A DNA stretch of 64,000 nucleotides. It comes from Hyphomicrobiales bacterium (lineage in GTDB: Bacteria; Pseudomonadota; Alphaproteobacteria; Rhizobiales; Beijerinckiaceae). The position numbers and the translations under genes are program-made. The notes beneath the pieces were generated by a model. It was not told the DNA's origin. It searched no databases and worked only from the letters and a program-made list of their open reading frames with translations. How positions within the stretch are numbered: the stretch's first letter is position 1; every line of letters begins with the position of its first letter. Shown in pieces: positions 57,751 to 64,000 of this stretch. The stretch is taken from NCBI GenBank assembly GCA_027489535.1, contig JAIXZO010000006.1:62001-126000 (forward strand). Reading direction: 5' to 3'.

Positions 57751-60408
57751 ATGAAGCTCGTCATCGTCGAGTCCCCGGCCAAAGCGAAGACGATCAACAA
57801 ATATCTCGGCTCCGATTACGAGGTCGTGGCGTCCTACGGCCATATCCGCGATCTGCCGCCCAAGGACGGTTCGGTCGATCCGGACGACGACTTCGCGATG
57901 ACCTGGGAGATCGACGGCAAGGCTTCCAAGCGCGTCTCCGAAATCGCCGCCTCCGTGAAGCGCGCCGACCGCCTGATCCTGGCCACCGACCCGGATCGCG
58001 AAGGCGAAGCCATTTCCTGGCACATCGTCGAGGCGATGCGGCACAAGAAAGCGCTGAAGGACACGCCGGTCGAGCGCGTCACCTTCAACGCCATCACCAA
58101 GGATGCCGTGAAGGAGGCGATGGCGAACCCGCGCCAGATCGACCAACCGCTGGTCGACGCCTATCTCGCCCGCCGCGCACTCGATTACCTCGTCGGCTTC
58201 CGGCTCTCGCCGGTGCTGTGGCGCAAGCTGCCGGGCGCGAAATCCGCCGGCCGCGTGCAGTCGGTCGCGCTGCGGCTCGTCTGCGACCGCGAACGCGAAA
58301 TCGATACCTTCGTCGCCCGCGAATATTGGTCCTTGGCGGCGCTGCTCGCCACCGCCGCCGGCGGCCAGTTCGAAGCCCGTCTGGTCGGCGCGGACGGCAA
58401 GAAGATCACCCGGCTCGACGTCGGCACGGCCGCAGAGGCCGAGGCCTTCAAGCGCGACTTGGACAAAGCGACCTTCACCGTCGCCTCCGTCGAGGCCAAA
58501 CCCGCCAAGCGTCATCCGTCTCCGCCCTTCACCACCTCCACCCTGCAGCAGGAGGCGAGCCGCAAGCTGGGCCTGTCCCCGGCGCGCACGATGCAGCTGG
58601 CCCAGCGCCTTTATGAAGGCATCGACCTCGGCGGCGAGACGACCGGTCTCATCACCTATATGCGGACCGACGGCGTCGACATGGCGCCCGAGGCCATCGG
58701 CTCGTGCCGCGGCGTGATCGAGCGCGATTTCGGCAGCGTGTACCTGCCGCAGGTGCCGCGCCGCTATTCGACCAAGGCCAAGAACGCGCAGGAGGCCCAC
58801 GAGGCCGTGCGCCCGACCGACATGACGCGCCGCCCCTCCGCGATGGCGCGTCATCTCGAGCCCGAACAGGCCAAGCTCTATGAATTGATTTGGGTGCGCA
58901 CGCTCGCCAGCCAGATGGAATCCGCCGAATTGGAACGCACCTCCGCCGACATCACGGCGCAGGCGGGCGGCCGCAGCATCGAGCTGCGCGCCACCGGCCA
59001 GGTCGTGAAGTTCGACGGCTTTCTGAAGCTCTACAGCGAGTCCAAGGACGAAGAGGCGGACGACGACGAGAACCGCCGCCTGCCGCAGATGAGCGCCGGC
59101 GAGAAGCTGACCAAGCGCGAGATCAAGGCGACGCAGCACTTCACCGAGCCGCCGCCGCGCTTCTCCGAAGCCTCGCTCGTCAAGCGCATGGAAGAGCTGG
59201 GCATCGGCCGCCCCTCCACCTATGCCTCGATCCTCGCCGTGCTGCAGGAGCGCGAATACGTGCTCCTCGACAAGAAGCGCCTGCATGCCACCGACAAGGG
59301 CATGCTGGTCACGGCCTTCCTCGAGAGCTTCTTCTCGCGCTACGTGGAGTTCAACTTCACCGCCGCGCTGGAAGAGGACCTCGACCGGGTCTCGAACGAC
59401 GAAATCGACTGGAAGGACGTGATGCGTCGCTTCTGGAAGGACTTCTCCGTCGCCGTCGAACAGACGCAGGAACTGCGCTTCGGCGACGTCATCGAGGCGC
59501 TCAACGGCATCATGGGGCCGCATATCTTCCCGCAAAAGGCGGACGGCGGCGATCCGCGTGGCTGCCCCACCTGCGGCACGGGGCGGCTCTCCCTCAAGCT
59601 CGGCAAATTCGGCTCGTTCATCGGCTGCTCGAACTATCCGGAATGCCGCTACACCCGCCAGCTCGGCGCACCGGGCGAAGGCGATGCGGACGGCACGCCG
59701 AACGGCGGCGGGCCGCGCGTGCTCGGCCAAGACCCCGTGACGGGGCAGGACGTGACGCTGCGCGACGGCCGCTTCGGCCCGTTCGTGCAGCTCGGCGAAG
59801 GCGAGCAGCCCAAGCGCTCCAGCCTGCCCAAGGGCACGCTGCCCTCCTCCGTCGATCTCGAAAAGGCGTTGGTGCTGCTGTCGCTTCCGCGCGAGGTCGC
59901 GCGCCACCCGGAATCCGGCGAACCCATCCTCGCGGGCATCGGGCGCTTCGGGCCTTACGTCCAGCACGGCAAGACCTACGCGAATATCGGCAAGGACGAC
60001 GACGTGCTGGAGATCGGCGCCAACCGCGCCATCGACCTGATCGTGGCGAAGGAAAGCGGCGCGAGCAGCCGCTTCGGTCGCGCCGCCCAGACGGGCCGCG
60101 CGCTGGGCGAGCATCCCGACGGCGGCGTCGTGACGATCCGCGACGGCAAATACGGGCCCTACGTCAATCACGGCAAGATCAACGCGACGCTGCCGAAGGG
60201 CATGGACCCCGAAGGCGTGACCTTGGAATCCGCGCTCGAGATGGTCGCGGCAAAGGCCGCGGCCGGCGGCGGCGGCAAGAAGCCGGCACGCAAGGCGGCG
60301 GGGAAGGCCCCCGCCAAAAAGACCGCTGCGAAGACGCCTGCCGCCAAAAAGCCGGCTAAAAAAAAGCCCGCAGCCAAGAAGCCGTCTGCAAAGAAGGCCG
60401 CCGAATAA
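57751..60408 (+). CDS. topA: DNA topoisomerase I with basic C-terminal tail
   Basis: Type IA topoisomerase of 885 aa relaxing negative supercoils. Toprim domain ~1-140 (KLVIVESPAKAKTINKYLG; ATDPDREGEAISWH). Active-site Tyr ~303 in LITYMRTDGVD. GIGRPSTYASILAVLQER follows. One four-Cys zinc finger (~600-628, CPTCGTGRLSLKLGKFGSFIGCSNYPEC), then Topo_C repeats (RDGRFGPFVQLG, GRFGPYVQHGKTYANIG, RDGKYGPYVNHGKINATLP). The last ~45 residues are a Lys/Ala/Pro tail (KKPARKAAGKAPAKK...) resembling histone H1, common in alphaproteobacterial TopA. AAGGA lies upstream of the ATG at 57751. Confidence 0.97.
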   Translation: MKLVIVESPAKAKTINKYLGSDYEVVASYGHIRDLPPKDGSVDPDDDFAMTWEIDGKASKRVSEIAASVKRADRLILATDPDREGEAISWHIVEAMRHKKALKDTPVERVTFNAITKDAVKEAMANPRQIDQPLVDAYLARRALDYLVGFRLSPVLWRKLPGAKSAGRVQSVALRLVCDREREIDTFVAREYWSLAALLATAAGGQFEARLVGADGKKITRLDVGTAAEAEAFKRDLDKATFTVASVEAKPAKRHPSPPFTTSTLQQEASRKLGLSPARTMQLAQRLYEGIDLGGETTGLITYMRTDGVDMAPEAIGSCRGVIERDFGSVYLPQVPRRYSTKAKNAQEAHEAVRPTDMTRRPSAMARHLEPEQAKLYELIWVRTLASQMESAELERTSADITAQAGGRSIELRATGQVVKFDGFLKLYSESKDEEADDDENRRLPQMSAGEKLTKREIKATQHFTEPPPRFSEASLVKRMEELGIGRPSTYASILAVLQEREYVLLDKKRLHATDKGMLVTAFLESFFSRYVEFNFTAALEEDLDRVSNDEIDWKDVMRRFWKDFSVAVEQTQELRFGDVIEALNGIMGPHIFPQKADGGDPRGCPTCGTGRLSLKLGKFGSFIGCSNYPECRYTRQLGAPGEGDADGTPNGGGPRVLGQDPVTGQDVTLRDGRFGPFVQLGEGEQPKRSSLPKGTLPSSVDLEKALVLLSLPREVARHPESGEPILAGIGRFGPYVQHGKTYANIGKDDDVLEIGANRAIDLIVAKESGASSRFGRAAQTGRALGEHPDGGVVTIRDGKYGPYVNHGKINATLPKGMDPEGVTLESALEMVAAKAAAGGGGKKPARKAAGKAPAKKTAAKTPAAKKPAKKKPAAKKPSAKKAAE

Positions 60409-60465
60409 CCGGCTGCGCGATGCAGTCCTAAGCTTCGCCGCCGCATCACGACGGAGGCTGCGGCG

Positions 60466-60960
60466 TCAGGGCTTGCTGCCGAAGAGCGGGTGCAGCACCA
60501 CGTCGCCGGCCTTGAGGCCGAGCTTGGCGGCGGTGCCGCCGTTGAGTTCGAGCACCGACAGCACGTTTTCGCCGGACGATATGGTGCGGGTCGAATGCGG
60601 CTCGGTGTTCTCGGCGATGCGCGCCACGCTTCCGTCCTTGCGGATGAACAGCATGTCCAGCGGGATGAAGGTGTCCTTCATCCACATCGCGACGGGCGCC
60701 TCGCCGCCGAAGTCGAACAGCATGCCGCGGTCGGCGGGCATATAGCGGCGGTGCATCAAGCCCTTGGCCCGCTCGTCGGGAGTCCGGGCGACTTCGACCT
60801 CGAACGGGTGGACGGCGGCCCCGCTGCGGATCGCCAGACGCTCCAAGGCCGCCTGCGCAAGCGCCGCGCCCGCTCCGCCGAAGGCGAAAGCGAGGGTCGC
60901 GAACGCGACGAGGACGAGACGGCGAGAGGCGGCGCGCAGCGCGGTGCGGGGGGCGATCAT
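60466..60960 (-). CDS. Exported DUF192 family protein
   Basis: Predicted protein of 164 aa. Signal peptide up to GAGAALAQ, then the DUF192 domain: HPFEVEVARTPDERAKGLMHRRYMPADRGMLFDFGGEAPVAMWMKDTFIPLDMLFIRKDGSVARIAENTEPHS and VLELNGGTAAKLGLKAGDVV. The RTPDERAKGLM...MLF and WMKNT-like WMKDTFIPLDMLF motifs are diagnostic. Function not established for the family. It lies 31 nt downstream of the frameshifted cold-shock gene on the same strand. Confidence 0.9.
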   Translation of the reverse strand: MIAPRTALRAASRRLVLVAFATLAFAFGGAGAALAQAALERLAIRSGAAVHPFEVEVARTPDERAKGLMHRRYMPADRGMLFDFGGEAPVAMWMKDTFIPLDMLFIRKDGSVARIAENTEPHSTRTISSGENVLSVLELNGGTAAKLGLKAGDVVLHPLFGSKP

Positions 60961-60991
60961 GCCGCCACCCTGCCGCGCCGCTTTATCCCGG

Positions 60992-61581
60992 TCAATTCGA
61001 TAGCGGAGGCTGCTCGCCGTCGACGGGCCGGATCTCCGCGGCCATCAGGCCCTTCGAGCCGTAGCCGTATCGGATCATGACCTCTTGGCCGGGCTTCAAT
61101 TCCGCGTAGCCGAAGCGCCGCAGAATTTCCATGTGCACGAAGAGTCCGGCTTGCCCTCGCCCGCATTGGCGAAGCCGAAGCCCCGCGTGCGGTTGAACCA
61201 CTTGACGGTCATGCGCTCGAGCCCGCTCGTCGGCACCACATGCACATGCGTGCGGGGCGGCGGCAGCTCCGAGGGGTGAATGGCGGTGGTGGTATCCATC
61301 GCGCGGATGCGCAGAACCTGCCAGCCGCGGCGTCCCTGAACGGCGTCCACAACGACGCGCGAACCCTCGGCGGCGGTCAAGAACCCGTCTCGGCGAAGGC
61401 AGGTCACGTGAATGAGAATGTCGGGCCCGCCTCCGTCCGGAACGATGAATCCGAACCCCTTGGCCACGTCGAACCATTTGATCGCGCCGGCCACCTCGAC
61501 GGGCGTTGCCGACCCTGCGTCCAAACCGGTGTCGTCCAAACCGATTTGGGAACTAGACCCAAAGTCACTCAAATCAACCAT
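60992..61581 (-). pseudogene. Two-domain cold-shock protein gene, broken by a one-base deletion
   Basis: From the ATG at 61581, the frame encodes a first cold-shock domain (GAIKWFDVAKGFGFIVPDGGGPDILIHVTCLRRDGF). It then enters a second domain (MTVKWFNRTRGFGFANAGEGKPD) and breaks near 61144. The downstream part continues in another frame as LFVHMEILRRFGYAELKPGQEVMIRYGYGSKGLMAAEIRP and ends at 60992. One extra base at GGAC|TCT would restore an intact ~196-aa protein. The double-CSD layout is typical of alphaproteobacterial CspA-like proteins binding single-stranded nucleic acid. Either a recent mutation or a base-calling/assembly error. If translated as is, the product ends GKPDSSCTWKFCGASATRN. 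Confidence 0.85.
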
Positions 61582-61687
61582 GACCCACCCATATTGAACG
61601 TTATACGCAATACCACCGACAACTTCGATCAGCCGATTCGCGCTCAGGTACAACCTATTTTCAGCGAACTACCCCATTCTGCTACCA

Positions 61688-61716
61688 AATCGTTGTTTTT
61701 TGCAATGCACGGTCAA
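61688..61716 (-). promoter_or_regulatory. Candidate promoter for the cold-shock gene
   Basis: On the minus strand, TTGACC (complement of 61711-61716) and ACGATT (complement of 61688-61693) are separated by 17 nt. They lie ~107 nt upstream of the cold-shock ATG in a locally AT-rich stretch, leaving a long 5' leader as is common for cold-shock mRNAs. Confidence 0.35.
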
Positions 61717-61724
61717 CAAAAGGT

Positions 61725-62495
61725 TCACGGCGGCGTTTCGAGGGCGCCGGCCACATGCTGCATCACTTCCCCCACATCCGCCCTGACGACCAAATCTGCA
61801 ATGTCGTCCAACGGGGTAGGCTCGAGATTGACGATGACCAAGGCCGCGCCGGCCTGCTTCGCAATTTCGGGAAAGGCGGCTGCCGGGCGCACCAGAAGCG
61901 ACGATCCGAGAGCGATGAAGAGATCGCAGTCGAGCGTCTCGGAGCGGGCACGCCGCATCGACTCCGCCGGCATCGCCTGCCCGAAGGCGATCGTGGCCGA
62001 CTTCACCAAACCGCCGCAGGCCTCGCAGACCGGGGGACGCCCGGTCTCGGCGATGCACCGGCGGACGTGGGCGAGTTCGACGCGGGCCTTGCAGTCGAGA
62101 CATGCGGCATAGGTGCCGTTTCCGTGAAGTTCGATGACGCGCTCCTGCGGCACGCCCGCCCTTTCATGCAGGCCGTCGATGTTCTGGGTGATCACCGCCC
62201 CGACGCGCCCCTGCCGCACCCAATCCGCCAAGGTGCGGTGAACGCGACCGGGCTGCACCTCGCCATGCACGTCGTCGATGGCGAATTTCCGACGCCAAGC
62301 CTCGAGCCGGGTGTCCTCGCTCGCCAGAAAGTCCGCAAACCGGATGGGCTTGTGCACCCGCCACGGGCTCCCCGGCGAACGGAAATCGGGCACCCCGCAT
62401 TCCGTGGACACGCCCGCCCCGGTGAAGGCCGTGATGCGCGACGCGCCGCGGACGAGTGCCGTCAACTGACCGATGGCTTCCGTTGTTCTGCCCAT
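61725..62495 (-). CDS. SIR2 family NAD-dependent protein deacylase
   Basis: Sirtuin of 256 aa removing acetyl or related acyl groups from lysine with NAD. Motifs: ITAFTGAGVSTECGVPDFRSPGSPW (NAD), AVITQNIDGLHERAG, VIELHGNG (catalytic His), zinc Cys pairs CLDC and CEAC (~145 and ~173), and IALGSSLLVRPAAAFP. Start at the ATG at 62495; an ATG at 62534 would add 13 residues. Lies 143 nt upstream of the cold-shock gene on the same strand, possibly co-transcribed. Confidence 0.92.
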   Translation of the reverse strand: MGRTTEAIGQLTALVRGASRITAFTGAGVSTECGVPDFRSPGSPWRVHKPIRFADFLASEDTRLEAWRRKFAIDDVHGEVQPGRVHRTLADWVRQGRVGAVITQNIDGLHERAGVPQERVIELHGNGTYAACLDCKARVELAHVRRCIAETGRPPVCEACGGLVKSATIAFGQAMPAESMRRARSETLDCDLFIALGSSLLVRPAAAFPEIAKQAGAALVIVNLEPTPLDDIADLVVRADVGEVMQHVAGALETPP

Positions 62496-62563
62496 GCTCG
62501 ACCGCCGTATCGCGAAATCATCCGACCCGTTCATCGGGCCGCTATCGTTGACCGGACCAGAAC

Positions 62564-62578
62564 CTTACGTTACGTAAG
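62564..62578. promoter_or_regulatory. Short palindrome upstream of the GT2 gene
   Basis: CTTACG-TTA-CGTAAG, a perfect 6-bp inverted repeat with 3-nt centre, 26 nt before the glycosyltransferase ATG and just ahead of its ribosome-binding site. It could be an operator or a short hairpin in the leader. Confidence 0.35.
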
Positions 62579-62604
62579 ATTGGGGCTCGATCGGAGGTTT
62601 TTAA

Positions 62605-63552
62605 ATGCCGGAAACGAGTTCCTTCAGCGGCTTTTCCATCGCGGTCGTCCTGCCTTGCTACAATGAGGAGCGCTCCATCGCGGATGTCGTGCAGGACTTC
62701 CGAGATGCCTTGCCGGAAGCCCGCATCTACGTCTTCGACAACGCGTCGAACGACCGGACGGCCGAGATCGCGCAGGCCTCGGGCGCGATGGTGGTGCATG
62801 AGCCCAGACGCGGCAAGGGCAACGTCGTGCGTCGCATGTTCGCGGAAGTCGACGCCGACATCTACGTCATGGCGGACGGCGACGGCACATACGACGCCGC
62901 AGGCGCCCCGGCCCTCGTCCGCGAATTGATCGCCAAGCGTCTCGACATGGTGGTCGGCACCCGCGCGGGCGTCACGGACGACGCCGGCCGGCGCGGTCAC
63001 GCCGTCGGCAACCGCATATTCAACTCGCTCTTTCGACACCTGTTCGGAAACGACTTTTCGGACATCTTCTCCGGCTATCGGGTTCTTTCGCGGCGCTTCG
63101 TGAAAAGCTTTCCGGCTCTCTCCCCGGGATTCGAGATCGAGACCGAGATGTCGGTCCACGCAGGGCAATTGCGGATGCCCGTCGGCGAAATCGCCCTGCC
63201 CTACGGTCGCCGGCTCGAAGGATCGCCGAGCAAGCTGCGCACATTCACGGACGGCTTCAAGATTCTGCTGACCTTCCTGCTGCTGCTGCGCGAGACGCGA
63301 CCGACGGTGTTCTACGGCGTTCTGGCCGCCTTCTGCGCCGTGCTCGGCTTCGTTCTGGCGTTCCCGGTCTTGATCACCTTTTTGGAGACCGGCCTCGTGC
63401 CCCGCCTGCCTACGGCCGTCCTCGCCACCGGTCTGGTGATCATGGCGGGATTGCTGATGGTCTGCGGCCTGATCTTGGGATCGCTCACCTTCTCCCGCGT
63501 CGAGCAGAAGCGGATCCTCTATCTCGGCATCCCCGGGCCGAAATGGCAGTGA
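62605..63552 (+). CDS. DPM1-like glycosyltransferase (GT2) with C-terminal membrane helices
   Basis: Protein of 315 aa with CGGAGG ~9 nt upstream. GT2 domain ~10-220: FSIAVVLPCYNEERSIADVVQDF, IYVFDNASNDRTAEIAQ, VHEPRRGKGNVVRRMF, and the metal site VMADGDGTYD. Two C-terminal helices (VFYGVLAAFCAVLGFVLAFPVLITFL and AVLATGLVIMAGLLMVCGLILGSLTF). The HEPRRGKGNVVRRMF region matches enzymes making polyprenyl-phosphate sugars for surface glycans. The stop overlaps the GtrA-like gene start by 10 nt. Confidence 0.9.
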   Translation: MPETSSFSGFSIAVVLPCYNEERSIADVVQDFRDALPEARIYVFDNASNDRTAEIAQASGAMVVHEPRRGKGNVVRRMFAEVDADIYVMADGDGTYDAAGAPALVRELIAKRLDMVVGTRAGVTDDAGRRGHAVGNRIFNSLFRHLFGNDFSDIFSGYRVLSRRFVKSFPALSPGFEIETEMSVHAGQLRMPVGEIALPYGRRLEGSPSKLRTFTDGFKILLTFLLLLRETRPTVFYGVLAAFCAVLGFVLAFPVLITFLETGLVPRLPTAVLATGLVIMAGLLMVCGLILGSLTFSRVEQKRILYLGIPGPKWQ

Positions 63553-63935
63553 AGGAAAAGCTCGCCAAATTCGTCGTCGCGGGGGGCGTCGGCTTTGCGG
63601 TCGATGCCGGGCTGTTGTGGCTCCTTCTCGAAGCCGGGCTGCCGAGCCTGCCCGCCCGTCTTTTGTCCCTCGCCCTCGCTTTGCTGACCACTTGGCGGAT
63701 CAATCGACGCTTCGCCTTCCGCACCGAAGGACGCGGCAGCGTCGGGGAGTTCGCCAAATATCTCTCGGTCGGCCTGTCGACGAGCGTGCTGAATTACCTG
63801 TCCTTCGCCGCGCTCGTCGTACTGGCGCAAGTCCCGCCCTTGGTCGCGCTCGCGGCGGCCTCGCTGCTTGCGCTGACGTTCTCGTTCCTCGGTTACGACC
63901 GGTTCGTCTTCGGCGAACGCTCATCCAAGGAGTGA
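63543..63935 (+). CDS. GtrA family membrane protein
   Basis: Inner-membrane protein of 130 aa with four helices. Motifs: LAKFVVAGGVGFAVDAGLLWLLLEAG (helix 1-2), LALLTTWRINRRFAFR (conserved T-W-x-x-N-R-x-F-x-F) and ALTFSFLGYDRFVF (conserved second basic/aromatic motif). GtrA-type proteins flip undecaprenyl-phosphate-linked sugars. Coupled by overlap to the GT2 gene, so the pair would make and flip a lipid-linked sugar; the final transferase may lie past the window edge. Confidence 0.92.
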   Translation: MAVKEKLAKFVVAGGVGFAVDAGLLWLLLEAGLPSLPARLLSLALALLTTWRINRRFAFRTEGRGSVGEFAKYLSVGLSTSVLNYLSFAALVVLAQVPPLVALAAASLLALTFSFLGYDRFVFGERSSKE

Positions 63936-64000
63936 GGCAGGCCGGCATGGTCCAGCCTGTTTCGGCTTTCGAGGCCGAGGATCAGCATGATCCACCCCGC
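63936..64000. other. Right edge; possible start or end of another gene
   Basis: The plus strand offers an ATG at 63947 open to the end (MVQPVSAFEAEDQHDPPR). The minus strand is also open to the end, as ...GWIMLILGLESRNRLDHAGLPHSLDERSPKTNRS, terminating inside the 3' end of the GtrA-like gene. With 54 bases visible, neither can be confirmed. The minus-strand reading resembles the tail of a membrane protein. Confidence 0.25.

Noticed and set aside
57505-60171. Very long open frame antisense to topA (888 codons)
   Set aside because: Artefact of high GC and third-position bias in topA; composition is Arg/Ala/Gly/His-rich with no domain, and topA itself is unmistakable on the other strand.
63947-64000. 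Confident gene call at the right edge
   Set aside because: Only 18 codons are visible and the opposite strand is also open; evidence is insufficient for either.

Overview
This 64 kb window is GC-rich chromosomal DNA, densely packed with genes and free of phage or plasmid hallmarks. It points to an alphaproteobacterium of the order Hyphomicrobiales (Rhizobiales). The signs are Porin_2-type porins (mature N-terminus ADLPSKK, C-terminus RLRVQRDF), the gene order gatC-gatA-gatB and pyrB-pyrC'-plsY-dprA with topA divergent, protocatechuate genes pcaHGB with a fused pcaDC, and metZ in place of metB. The genus cannot be fixed from the sequence alone.

Layout. 0-5 kb: the 3' end of one porin gene, a small exported protein, a TPR/O-GlcNAc-transferase-like protein and a second, complete porin. 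5-11 kb: L-idonate 5-dehydrogenase, a type I secretion ABC/adaptor pair and an orphan sulfate-binding protein. 11-19 kb: an MFS carrier and a five-gene dipeptide/oligopeptide ABC operon, divergent from an M20 (ArgE-like) deacylase. 19-31 kb: pcaHGB-DC (protocatechuate to 3-oxoadipate), then a co-directional block metZ-livKHMGF-metE-like. 31-35.5 kb: an orphan HWE-type histidine kinase, a Pta-AckA pair and a PRC-barrel protein. 35.7 kb: tRNA-Ser(GCU). 36-40 kb: an MFS carrier, an unidentified exported protein paired with a secreted subtilisin-like protease, and a GtrB/DPM1-like glycosyltransferase. 40-44 kb: an SsuABC/TauABC-like ABC operon with two different permeases and a small membrane protein of unknown role. 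44-46.9 kb: two glutathione-transferase-fold proteins, a GNAT and a DedA protein. 46.9-50.6 kb: the GatCAB amidotransferase with a small membrane protein gene between gatA and gatB. 50.6-60.5 kb: an MBL-fold hydrolase, ruvX, an AEC transporter, a conserved 80-aa protein, dprA, plsY, a catalytically degenerate dihydroorotase (pyrC'), pyrB and topA. 60.5-64 kb: DUF192, a frameshifted double cold-shock-domain gene, a sirtuin, and a GT2/GtrA pair at the right edge.

Several operons are tightly coupled by 1-4 nt overlaps (ATGA, GTGA, TTGA, TGATG). Some use TTG starts that sit inside the upstream stop codon (dprA and the 42 kb ABC ATPase).

Two families of dispersed intergenic repeats occur at up to four sites. 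Other items worth a second look are the tandem palindromes upstream of metZ, the metZ-liv-metE-like grouping, the protease/exported-protein pair, the dihydroorotase lacking its HxH metal site, the single-base frameshift in the cold-shock gene, and the nested converging terminators near 44.3 kb. No CRISPR array, insertion sequence, integrase or rRNA was seen.
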